DNA from: Toxonevra muliebris | Taxonomy: Eukaryota > Arthropoda > Insecta > Diptera > Pallopteridae | Length of the DNA stretch: 64,000 bases | Direction of reading: 5' to 3' | Assembly (NCBI GenBank): GCA_963691655.1 | Contig: OY829326.1 | Span: forward strand, 116,285,388 to 116,349,387 | Shown: in pieces, positions 37,255-48,000 of the stretch | Numbering within the stretch: the first letter of the stretch is position 1 | How the letters are laid out: each line of letters opens with the position of its first letter | The notes under the pieces: model-generated | The model's input: the letters and a program-made list of their open reading frames with translations, nothing else | Database searches by the model: none | What the model was told of the DNA's origin: nothing | Made by a program: the position numbers and the translations under genes

Positions 37255-38402
37255 TTAGAAAAATTCTGGCCGACCATCAGCGATCTCATGTCCTCTGCAC
37301 TTAAGGAGCTTTCAGTGTGGACTGAACTAATCGGACTTAGGAAATAATCTCTTCACAAGAAACTCCCGAAACTTGACAGTATCACATTAGAACTTTTACC
37401 TGAACCAAAGTATCTTGGAGTTATACTTGCTAGCAAGCTCAGCTGGAGATAGGAAAATAAAGCGTTAAGTGCTTTCTACGCATGCCAGAAAAGACCTTTG
37501 GTAAACGGAGCTCATCCATTAGATGTATATGATCATCATCCGCCCTGTGCTGCTTACCTATGCATCGTTGATAGGGTGGAATTCAGCAAATAAGATCAGT
37601 TATCGCAACTAACTCGTAAAAGTTCAGAGATAAGCATTCTAAGGAGTTACGCCTTAAGAGGGATTGAAAATGATTCTTCACTTTTCACCCCTGGGCGAAT
37701 GCTTCAGGAGTGCAGCGCAGCAGCCAAAGCAGCCATCCGACTAAGGGAATCGTAAATCCAGACTTGATTGTGTTGGAAAACACAATAGCCTGCTGTTAAT
37801 ATGGGTTCCCCTGGATACTCAGCAATTTCAGGAAATTAATCTGCTGACCTTCTGGCCAGAAAAGGTTCGGAAACTGGTTTCCTGGGCCCAGAACCTGTAC
37901 TCTCTTTGTCGTCTAGAGCCATCAAGACCACCATTAATGAGTGGGTCGACTTGACCCACAATCGTAAATGGAAGGACCTGAGGGGCTTTAGACAGACAAA
38001 GACCATGTTACCTGTTATCTCGAAGCGTCTAACAGACTTTCTGTTATCACTTAACAGAAAGAGCTGCAGGCAGCTGGTTGGATTATATACAGATCATTTC
38101 TCTTGAGCCAAACATTTGCATATAATTGGCCTGGGAGCTAGTGCCTTCTGTGCTTCCTGTGGCTTGGAGGAAGAATGTGAAGAGACGGCAAACCACTTTC
38201 TTAGTGTCTGCCCCGCTTTCTGCCAGATCAGAGTAAGCATATTTGGCACTGGAGTGTTGGGAGACGAACACCTGAGCTCTTTAACACCGCAGGATCTGAA
38301 AAGAATAGCAAAAATGAACACAGGATATAGTAAAATGGACGTAATACTTGTCTGAGTGCTGTATTCTTGAATATTTCTTTTGCTGTTCCAAAAAAAAAAA
38401 AA
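37255..38402 (+). pseudogene. 3' part of a non-LTR retrotransposon, with polyA tail
   Basis: Reading through several frameshifts: the RT C-terminal motif KYLGVIL followed by SKLSW (about 37408-37440), DHHPPCAAY (the xIRPxLxYA region), the RNase H end WVP/PGYSAISGN split by a frameshift (about 37803-37840), LARKGSETGFLGPEP (partly out of frame), then KTTINEWVDL and a zinc-knuckle-like CASCGLEEECEETANHFLSVC (Cx2C...Hx4C). A 13-base A run at 38390-38402 ends it. The order RT - RNase H - CCHC with a polyA tail fits I/R1/LOA-like elements. It is 5' truncated and mutated. Confidence 0.8.
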
Positions 38403-38559
38403 GGAATCACAGTTTTGAAAGCACAACTCGTCACTCGGACACTCGTCTATCCTAAACGAGTATAGCACAACATAAACCAAGAGAACTATAGTCTATATCT
38501 CATCGCAAATGGTAGTAGACAGACAATAATGGAAAGATAAAGAGGTTATTACCAGCTAT

Positions 38560-39330
38560 GATCTTCAGTTTTACACTGTCGAGTCTAAAATGGAAGAGGG
38601 TACTGGAGCAGCAGTGTTTTCTATCACAATAAACCTTGAATCCCCACGGTTCACTATATTTGTGGACAACCAAGCAGCAATCCAAGCATTGTATAATATG
38701 ATCATAAGATCTTAAGCTTCTTTAATGCACTCTATAAGCAACATCCATCAAGTCAAACTCAGCTGGGTTCTCGAACATAGTAAAGTAATGTTGAAGACAA
38801 ATGACGAATCTGATGAAATAGCGAGAATGAGAGCAACTTTAGGTCCTGTAAATGAACTGGTGTCATTAAATATGCCAGGAATCATGACATCAAATCTAGA
38901 TAAAAAAAAGGAGAAAATAATCAACAGTTCCTGGCTATCACGGAGCGGCTGTAAGATAGTCGTAAAGTTTATGGCCTACTCATGATAACTCAGAACTTTC
39001 TCTGTATAGAGAGAAAACAAACTCGAGTACGTGCTTGAGTACATACAGGTTTTTGTTCTATTTTCCTTGAATTACTGCAGAATCTGCAAAGACGAAAAAT
39101 AAAATGAGACCATCCATCCATCCTCTTCTGCGAATGTCCCAACCTCCAGATACGTCGGCTTCATTTCTTGGAGACAGTCTGTTTGCAGAACAGAGATTCC
39201 AACAATAGACCTTATAAGGTTCGGCAGAAGCACTGACAATAAGCCATAGGAAAAATTGGGCCATTTTGAATGAGGAGAGTATGCAAAGTGATAATACATT
39301 AAAATTAAAGACATTCCAATATTCTAATGG
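38560..39330 (+). pseudogene. 3' fragment of a second, different non-LTR retrotransposon
   Basis: ESKMEEGTGAAVFS at about 38580-38622 is the start of an RNase H domain (TDGSKMxxGxGAGVYS), followed by FVDNQAAIQAL. WVLEHSK and NDESDEIARMRA at 38770-38830 are the RNase H end (WVPGHxGxxGNExADELAR). YCRICKDE..ETIH and ECPNLQ, reached by frameshift at 39070-39150, are the zinc-knuckle-like tail. The sequence is clearly different from the preceding copy, although both point the same way, so this is a separate, more decayed element. Confidence 0.7.
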
Positions 39331-39703
39331 GAGGTAGGGAGGTGGAATCCATATAAGTACGTTGGGATATTATAAAGCCAAACGGAATCTTTATAACTTT
39401 TCGAATTGATAATAACGTTTTTTAAACATTTAGGTGGACGAATACATTTTTTGTACACAAAGATGCAAAACAAACGAAAGTCGTCAAAGAAATGTGAAAA
39501 GTTTTCAGTGCTGCCAATAAGAAAACTACGATTTGGATGGAAAATTTTCGAGGAATATTAGGTTTTGGATGAAATAATTTTTAAATGAAAATAGTTTGAC
39601 AAATACTAGTTAAAATATTGAATTTTAATTGTGGTAGCCATATGGCTACCATGGGAAGGAAAGGGTTACAATAAAAGTTTAGTTTCGCAGGCCTAATGTA
39701 TAA
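39331..39703. other. Spacer between retrotransposon fragment and MITE
   Basis: No supported feature apart from a TGGTAGCCATATGGCTACCA palindrome at 39631-39650 (ten perfect base pairs, no loop), which may be a fossil element end. Confidence 0.4.
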
Positions 39704-39705
39704 TA

Positions 39706-40122
39706 GCTGTGTTTTATTCGCCAGTCAGTTTAACATGTGCGAATAAAACGACCAAGTTGTTACGTCTCTTTTACTGCTCAGCAGCTAGAGCTGAAACATT
39801 TTAATGGATCCAAGTCATTACGGTCAATCGCAGGCATTGTTTTTAGTTTTTACTCTTTATAAGAATATTTAACGATAATTTTAACTTATTTTCACCGCCA
39901 GACATTTGAAATATTTTCCTTTTGTTTTTTTTGCCAAACTGTCATGCTTCTTGTTTCACTATTAGCAGTTCACAGTAGAATTTGATGTAGTTAAACAACT
40001 TGTTAAGTATACATAACAGCTATAATTATACGTGTTATCTCTGCCGCTTTGTTGTTGTTTTTCCATACAATTATCGCTGCTAGTTATACATAACTAGAAG
40101 CAAGTGGCGAATAAAACGCAGC
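39706..40122. mobile_element. TA-flanked MITE (417 bp)
   Basis: The ends are GCTGTGTTTTATTCGCCA on the left and GCTGCGTTTTATTCGCCA read from the right (17 of 18), bordered by TA (39704-39705, 40123-40124). The GCGAATAAAAC motif recurs internally at about 39738. A truncated inverted copy lies at 12025-12273. TA target sites point to Tc1/mariner or a similar superfamily; no transposase present. Confidence 0.85.
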
Positions 40123-40814
40123 TAATATAATCCTTCCCTTGCCTGTAAAGTAGGAGAAGACATTTTAAAGCACTTTTAGCAGCACTTCAAGCAGCGATTC
40201 TGCAATTATGGCAATTTTGGCGTAGATTTCCTCTACTAACTCTATGTAGTTGGTAAGGCTAGGACTTTATAATCAGTTTTGACAGTACAGTACCCTGTCT
40301 TCTTGAAGGAACTTAAGACTAAACGCAGACATTATGAGTTTTATTCATCTGTTTATTATCGCTTGCTTATATCATTGTTAAATCAAAAGTTTAAATCGAG
40401 TTTCTACTTCTGAAATTTATGTGTAATAACTGTAAAACAATTTGTGTTATCAGGATACAGGATAATTTATATATATAAAATAAAAATAATAAAAAAATTA
40501 TGTAAGCTTCCATGTATTATTGCTAAAACTTCAATGTTTGTACTGTAAATTTAAATATTATGTGTGCGTTCCCGAGCTATTTTAGAGTATCTTTCGAACT
40601 TGAAAATAAAATTTGACGTTTTCAAGGTATTGCATATTTTTGTAGCTTGATATAATTTGACTCAACTTTACTCTAAAATATGCGACCACACAGCTCAAGA
40701 GCTTCAATATATTTTCTAAGTACCTATATTTTCATTAAAACATATTTTCTTTAAAATTTTATTAATTCTTTTTTCTATACCTTTGTTTCCTCTTTTGTAT
40801 TTTTTCATGTTTAG

Positions 40815-42233
40815 AAAGCAATTAACTTCATGCGAGTGTGGAAAAATTCCAAGGAGAATTCAGTTCCATAACACTGAAACAAAATACAAAATGGATTTCT
40901 AAAAGCAGAATTGACCATTTACAAACCAAACTTAACCACGCCTGAACAAAACGACGACCAACATCAAAATCGTAACCTCAGATACCGCGCTGAACCCCCC
41001 AGAAGCTTAAAAGTTCTTGGGTTACATTTCATCACCACCCAACAACAATAACAACAAGAACAACAACACCACCACCATTATAATCATCATCACTATTAAT
41101 ACAAACACCACCCTTTATCCCTTTTCTCCCCCAAAAACAAAAAAAAAAAATATTATTAGTTATAACATAAACAAAAGAACAAATTTAACGAATTGAGCCA
41201 GCGGAAAAATAATTATCTTCACAACAACAACAAAAGCCGTAAAGTTTTTAAGAGCAATGCAAATCAGCAAAGGAAATCAAAAATTCACAATTATCTTTTT
41301 ATAGATAAAGATTCAAAAAGAACGTTAAGTTTTCCCTTCCCCTCACATTCATTCATTCATTCAAATTTTTTTCCAACTTGTTGCAATAAAAAATTTCAAA
41401 AATTTTCAACAACATCAAATAAATGTTTGATGACAACCAATCAAAACTACGAAAATTTTATAATTTTTGCAAATCGTCGATTAATTGATTGATTGAATCA
41501 CTTCACTTTGAAACCAAAGAATACCAATAATATATAAAATATTTATTTGCTAAGCGAAAGAAAGAACAACAAACAAACAAAAAAGAAAAGAAGATAGGTT
41601 TGCCTTTAAATAAAACAACAACAAAAAAGAAAAATTATAATAAATAATTATAAATTAATAAATAAAAAGAAAATGTTGTCAACCAATGAAATTAAATTGT
41701 TGCCGTTAATCGGTATTGCTGCTACTGTTGTCGTTGTTAATAAAATATTCAATATAAAAAATGATGCATAAATTCAAAATATTCAACGTCAACGTTAATC
41801 AAAAATTTAAAAACTATCAATTGCAACAACAACAACAACCACCACTAGGCATAGAAGAACCAGTACAACAAGTTGTTGTTGTCAACATTTTAACAATTGC
41901 TAAGGCATTAGTAGATATCGCGAAAACGTTTTTCTTCATTGTCACCATCGTCACCATCTTCAACGTCAACACCAACGTCGACAACGCCGCTGCATACAAT
42001 AACAACAACATCAACAAGGAGAACAGTGACAGTAGTGATATTTACAAAAACAAAAGCAGCAGCAAAATTGAAAATATCATTAGCAGCGGCAGCCACAGCC
42101 TCAGCAACAGCAGCTACAGCACTAGCAGCAGCAACAGCAACAATAAAATATTGTCCAGTTTCAATGAAATTGGATTCTATTTAACTGAATGACACGATCG
42201 CTTTGTTCGTTGTGTGTAAGCATTAAGTGAACG
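40815..42233 (+). other. Probable large 5' untranslated exon of the KIAA0232-like gene
   Basis: A good acceptor (a long T/C-rich tract ending TTTAG at 40814) and a strong donor (ACG followed by GTAAGTAG at 42234) bound it. The exon is rich in CAACAA/AACAAC triplets, typical of long fly 5' leaders. If it is spliced to 45096, the reading frame of the main start codon meets an in-frame TAA 12 nt upstream of that ATG, and the start context has G at -3. The exon carries a 143-codon upstream ORF. Confidence 0.55.
41761..42192 (+). CDS. Upstream ORF (143 codons) in the 5' leader of the KIAA0232-like gene
   Basis: It begins MMHKFKIFNVNV, has a Gln run (residues 21-26), a hydrophobic stretch LVDIAKTFFFIVTIVTIF at about residues 51-68 that could be a membrane segment, and an Asn/Ser-rich second half. 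It ends in TGA 41 nt before the predicted donor. No family is recognised. Composition follows the CAA/AAC/AGC repeat character of the exon, so it may be a chance product. If translated it should strongly reduce initiation at the main ATG, unless reinitiation or leaky scanning occurs. The -3 base is A, a favourable context. Confidence 0.3.
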   Translation: MMHKFKIFNVNVNQKFKNYQLQQQQQPPLGIEEPVQQVVVVNILTIAKALVDIAKTFFFIVTIVTIFNVNTNVDNAAAYNNNNINKENSDSSDIYKNKSSSKIENIISSGSHSLSNSSYSTSSSNSNNKILSSFNEIGFYLTE

Positions 42234-45095
42234 GTAAGTAGTGAATTGAGAGTGTTCAATTTTAAATTTTATAAAGCATTCATTAATTATTTTATTGGAA
42301 ATTAGTATGTATTTTTCTTCTTATATTTCGTTTATGTTCTTTCTCTTTTGTTTAATTGATTTTATAATTTATTTCTACTGTTTTCCGTTTTTTTGTGAAG
42401 TACTAAGGTCCAATGCTATTTGTTTTTTATTTTGTTTTTTTTTTTTTTTTTTTGAAAATTTGTTTTATTTTATTTATTAATTTCAGTTTGTTTACTAAAA
42501 AGTTCTCAACATTATTGTTATTATTATTATTGTTTATGTAGAAGTATTTTGCTTTCGTACTCCTTTTCTATATGGATTCAAAGTAAAATACTTCCTATTA
42601 ACAACAACAAAATTTAAAATTACAAATTGCAAATTTTCCATTGCAACAATTCTGGCTCGTTATATTTGTTATTGTTTTGATTGATTGTAAGTTGAGAAGT
42701 TTGTTTAGATTTTTGGTTACTAAAAAAGAAAACAAAATATAAGAAAAACAAAACATAAAAATGAAAAATACCCTACATTATGTATGTACTGCTTTGTTTT
42801 TTTTTTTGTATTGTATAATTTAGAGTAAATTGCAGTGGACCTCAAATGTAGTTCTTTTTGTATGTGACACCTAAGTATACTATATTTATATGTATTCTTT
42901 TATGCCTCCTGTCTCTTAACACACTCATCTGAATAGAGTATTTCCTTCTTTTGTTTTGTTGTAATATTTCATAAATTATAATTGTAGGTTGATTAGAATA
43001 CTAACATTTCGCGTAGTTCCAGTCAACATCATCATGCGAATAACTTAAAATGGCTGGTCGACAATGAGATTCATGAAAGTTGGTTCAATTTGGCTCATTG
43101 CAATTAAAATTCAAACATTGTAAAATTCGAAGGTGTTTAATTGTAAATGAAGCTAGTGTCAGGCCTCTACAATTTTGAATATGACTTACAAATTTCTCAG
43201 CACTTGTATAATAAAAATTCTACTTAAAATGTTACATTTGTTCGCTTTTCATGAAAATTCCAGCACCGGATCCTTGATGAGTTCTGAATTAAAATTGCTA
43301 TTCGTTACTTAGCTCTCAATTTTATAGAAGTTTCAGAAGTCATTGCTAAAGAGCACTGCCTACACTCATCATCGTCATTACAATCATCGTCTATTTTCAC
43401 AAATTTTTTTAATAATTAACAGTAAACATGTTACCCAATAACATAATCAATGGTTGTCTATAGTAATGGGTCCAACAATGAAGGTACTACAGGTACAGTG
43501 TTCTTTTTATCCAGCATTAATATACAAAAATAATTCAAAATTCCCAACAGTTGGGAGGTCAAAATAATAGGAGTGACATAAGGAAGTTTCATATTGATAT
43601 GAACCACAGTCTTCAGTATTTATAACTTCAAAAATGATAAAAAAAAAAAAATAATAAAGGACGGTGTCTTGGACAGTGCTTGGTATGCAAATAAGGTTAA
43701 AAACATTATTTTGGAAAAATTCTTATGTTTCAACTAAAATCAAGAAAAGTAATTTTATAATTTGTTAAAATTACTCAGTTTTGGGCTATATCAGTGACAC
43801 AACGCTTTATTCCCCGTTGAGACACTAGTCGAGACATAGGCACTTTTTGGACTTTTGGATGTTTTAAATAGAAACTTGCATCTATTCCGTTACCTCTTTT
43901 GAATCCACCGGTATAGCTTTCAACGTCGAAACCTTCCCACACTTAATTGAGCAAACACTCTTCTTTAATTGTAAAAGCTACATTGAAACTTTTTCCGAAG
44001 TTAAATCTGGTAATCTTAGGTAATCTGAATTAAGGTTGTGGTGGCTACCAGTACCAGTTGTAGGGCCTAGACCGAGCTTTTCGTATCCATTCATGTGTGA
44101 GTTATATTAATACACAAATGAAAGGGATCTACAGTTTTATGCCGAATCCGAACGGCGAAGTGAAAAGCTTTATCATAGGCAGAGGTGTGTGCCGTGTTAA
44201 AAAACTTATATTTTCTATTTTTGATATTTTGAGCGTGCTGCGATTTGAACCCGATCGCCTCTCCGTAGCAGTCCAACACATTAACTATTAGGCTACGGCG
44301 GGTACTGTTGATTAAGAAATAAGTACTAAATCTAATACTTTACTTAGTTTATTAATCTTTTACTATAGTCTTACAAATATTAACGAATAAGGGTTTTCCC
44401 CCATTTTGAACCTTAAATATTATTAGACTAACGATTTTAACAGCCATAGCATTTTGAAATTTTTTTAATATATTTTGTTTTTAGAATTGTATTTTGGAAA
44501 AATTTCTAATCTAAATTTATTTTTATGCCTACTAATTAACAAGATGGAAAGTAACTAATAATAAATTCGGCTTCTCGAGGATATGGTCGTTTTTTTTTTT
44601 AATGAGCTTTAAATTTTACGTTGGCTAATATACTCTTCTAGGGGATAATCTAAAAAATATTACTATGCACTTGTTAAACAAGAAAGACAACAACAAACAA
44701 AAAGCCAGTAGTTTCTGACAATGATCTTCTCTCACTTTTTTTTGTGCAATGCTGAATACACTTATTTCTTTTGATCATACCTAAATTTCATTACCGACTT
44801 TTCTCACATTGTTAACACACAACAATGTCAAGTCAAGAAGTCGACTCTTTAATTTCAAATCGACTTTATTTCAATTATTGCCAGCTAACCACATTGTTGA
44901 TTCCATTCCACCATGACGATGTTGATTTGAACTTGATGTGTAAAAAATTTTTACAAACTGAAAGTAAACGGAAAAAAAAAAAAAGAAGAAAATACCTTAG
45001 AAGATGCACAAAATAAATAAAACACACAAAATGCAAAATCAGATGGAATTAAACAACAAATTCTTCTTTTTTTTTATTATTACTCATCAAAATAG
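42234..45095 (+). other. Probable intron 2 of the KIAA0232-like gene
   Basis: It runs from the GTAAGT donor at 42234 to the TTTTTTTTTATTATTACTC..AATAG acceptor at 45095. No conserved coding sequence is seen. A SINE lies at 44124-44303. The frame 44825-45016 (MSSQEVDSL...) just before the first coding exon has a Lys-rich tail, no match to the family, and no convincing acceptor. Confidence 0.45.
44124..44303 (-). repeat. tRNA-derived SINE, copy C
   Basis: On the minus strand TAGCCTAATAG (44295-44285) is box A and GGGTTCAAATC (44252-44242) an exact box B. The left end shares ATCTACAGTTTTATGCCG and TCCGAACGGCG-like motifs with copies A and B. It lies inside the probable intron 2, antisense to the gene. 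Confidence 0.75.
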
Positions 45096-45097
45096 GT

Positions 45098-48000
45098 ATG
45101 AAGTATCCTCAGCTTGTATCAACGCGTGCGGTGAACGCCATCTCTGATTGGTTAGTATCACGCTTGGAGCAATTAGGCGTTGAGGCACCACAGATCTATA
45201 CAAGACTTCTCCTATCTCTCTTACAATCGTCAGTTCAAATATACGATCCAATTGAGTTCAGCAATTTAGAAGTAATTCAAATTGTTCAAATTTTAGTACA
45301 CTAAGTTCTAAGATGATAAAATTCTTAAACAAAAAAAAAAAACACAGAATTATTAAACTAATTGGATTTGTTTTCTCCTTTTTTTTTTTGCATATTTTCT
45401 TTTCATTTCTTCACTGCACATAGGCACTGTTCGCAAATCGTAGGGGAAATAATAGACGTTATCTGCCGTGTGACACGGATACATTGAAGAAATTGAATGC
45501 AGTTCAATGTCTAACAGGAATTGTATCTTCGGAACAAGAGGTTAGTTTGTTTGGTTGCTATTAATTTAAACGTTCATTAATGGATAATTTTTTTTGTGTA
45601 TTGAAGATTGAAACCATTGAGAATCTCGTAGATGAATTGTGTGAGAAATTAAAAGATATTGAAAAGCAAACGGCAGATATTGAAGATGAGCATAAATTAC
45701 TGGTAGCCACATTATCGTTAGCTACTACAACAAATACCGCATCAGCATCTTCGCCATCAATTGCAACCAATAATTATTCTTTGGCCGAGCATCATTCTCA
45801 TCAGCCTCATCATCATAATCATCATAGTCATCATCATCGCACTCGCCATCACTCCAATAATAAGCATCACAATAATAAGGAGCAGCAGCAACAACAACAA
45901 GATCAAGAGCATAACGAAGCATCAAGTGCTGGGACGTCGGTTGCAGTCGACATTGAAACGGATCCAAGGAAACGTTATTTTAGAGCTTTTCCTGCGCTCT
46001 CCAAAGAAATGGAAGATTCTTTTCGCTTATGGCGTAAATCATTAACATGGCCTGTCGTTCGCAGTAATATTTCGTCGTTGAAAATTTCCTCGTCTTCGTC
46101 TCCATTGTCTGCGTCTAGTGCTAGAGGAGAAGTAGTAATAGGTGAGGAGGTAAAAGAAACTTCTATTGAAGCGAAAGCTATTAACGACGAATGTAAACAA
46201 GAAAACAGAGAAGAAAGTTTAGGTGCTGTTGGTGCTAGTTCAGGGCACAATATTGCAAACGCATCTGTTGCTGCTGGTGCCGGTGCTGGTGCTGCTGGGG
46301 TTAAAAGGAAATCCAAACGTCGAAGAAATCAAGGTAATACAAATATAAATACTTAAATATTTTCATTATTTGAAATTGAAAGTAATCGTAATTTGTTCTG
46401 TGATTAATGAAATAAAGCTCATGTCTATCTATCATTTGTTTATTTGTAGCATTGTCTAAAGGAAAAACGATTCAGAATATACGAAAAAACTCAACGGGAG
46501 GAGGAGTAGGAGTCGGTGGCATTGGTGGAGCTGTGGGAAGACATCATCGTCACTCGTCGCCATCATTTTGGGATACCGATTTTGAAGGCTGCTGGGAAAT
46601 GGGGCGCGATTTAATCAAAGAATTCATTTCGAGACAAAATCGGAATAAGTTACGCAATCGCAGCACATCAGAAAGTGCAGCCTACAATCATAATAATATG
46701 AGGGAGTGTGCAGAAGAAAACGAGGATGAACAGAATGAAACCGATGAAGATCAACAGCAACATCGAGTTTATCATGTTTCGCAGCCGGTTAAGCAACAAC
46801 GGCAACCACAACATCATGATGAAGAAACAATGAATGATCAGGATGCTAACGAATCATTTGCAGAAAAAGCATCGAAAGCAACTGCGTCATCATCATCGCC
46901 GCTGATGCCAATTGTGGATATATCCTTTTGCTGTGATGATGAATATGATGATACTCTCGCTTCCATTTCAGAGTTGGCAAATGATGCATCATCATTGAGT
47001 TTAATAACGACAACAACTGGAGCAGCAGCTCCTGCACGGCGTCTCTATCAACGTGACGTTGGTAGTTTTGGCTCAAATGAATTGCTACCGCCAGAGATAC
47101 CTGGCGCCGCCTATGAAGACGACGAGGATCAATTGAATTTTGCGCAATTTAAAGCTAAATTCAATAGGAGCGTTGAGGCATTGTGGAACGATGCGGAGCA
47201 ACTCGAACAACCTGAAACTGCTCAAGGAAGCTGCATGAATGTATATTCGTTGGGTTCCATTGAACAAGCTGTTTCGTTGCCCAATACGGTTGCGCCCTTC
47301 AAGGAGAATCTAAAAAATTTCTGGTCCAACTATTACAGTCATCATTTCGATTTGGCGAATTTACCACAACAATTGTCGCAACGTGAAGCTGCGGCTGCTG
47401 CTGAAAGCAATAGCATTAGCTTATCGTGCAGCTGTACTGGTGCAGCAGATGGGGATGCCATGGTCACTACAAGTGATTATTACTCAATGCCTGCCAATTT
47501 GGCAGAATTTGACAAGTCTGTAGGCAGTGTGCGTCGCGATCGCAATGCAACACCCACCGGTCTATTTTTGTCCAATTCAATTTGGTCTGACAGTGCCAAC
47601 CCCAATGGAGGTGACACAGATGAGAGTTTCTACTTCAAGGTTTGTAATTCTGCAAACAAGCTAAATCAGCTTGATGTTGCTTCACATGGCGGTGCTGCAA
47701 AGAGACACCCACCACCACCACCACCCATAAGCGAGAGTGGTGCTGCTGCAGTGGCTTTCAATTTTCCTCCTTACAACCACTCAAAATGGTCGGAAGGCAT
47801 AAATGCTGGTCCGAGTGCGTTGACATCTACCAATGTCGCTACTAGCATTCCGATTCAGCAGCAACTACGCATACAAATTGATAGCGGATCATCAAGTTTG
47901 AAAAGCGGCAGCAACAGTAATGCCAATAACAACAACAGCAGCGGTAATGGCAATAGCGGCGGAAATTGCAACTTACTTGCGATAGGCGGCGGTATTGATT

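Larger units (their letters stand above)
32341..40814 (+). other. Probable intron 1 (8.5 kb), with nested repeats
   Basis: There is no coding exon that I can support. The 33100-36400 part is T-rich with CTG/GTTGTT triplet repeats (33128-33170, 35991-36015), an AC run (33436-33450) and a small GC-rich patch at 36275-36345 (CGCCGAGAGAGTCGCCGCCG) that may be regulatory. 34020-35100 looks like decayed repeat DNA. 37100-37255 holds imperfect tandem units around AAAATTTTATTTGGxTTA. Two non-LTR retrotransposon remnants and a MITE (listed separately) occupy 37.2-40.1 kb. Confidence 0.4.

Noticed and set aside
44825..45016. Short frame MSSQEVDSL... just upstream of the first coding exon as an N-terminal exon of the KIAA0232-like protein
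   Set aside because: It ends in a Lys-rich low-complexity tail and a stop, has no convincing acceptor, and does not resemble the N terminus of the family.
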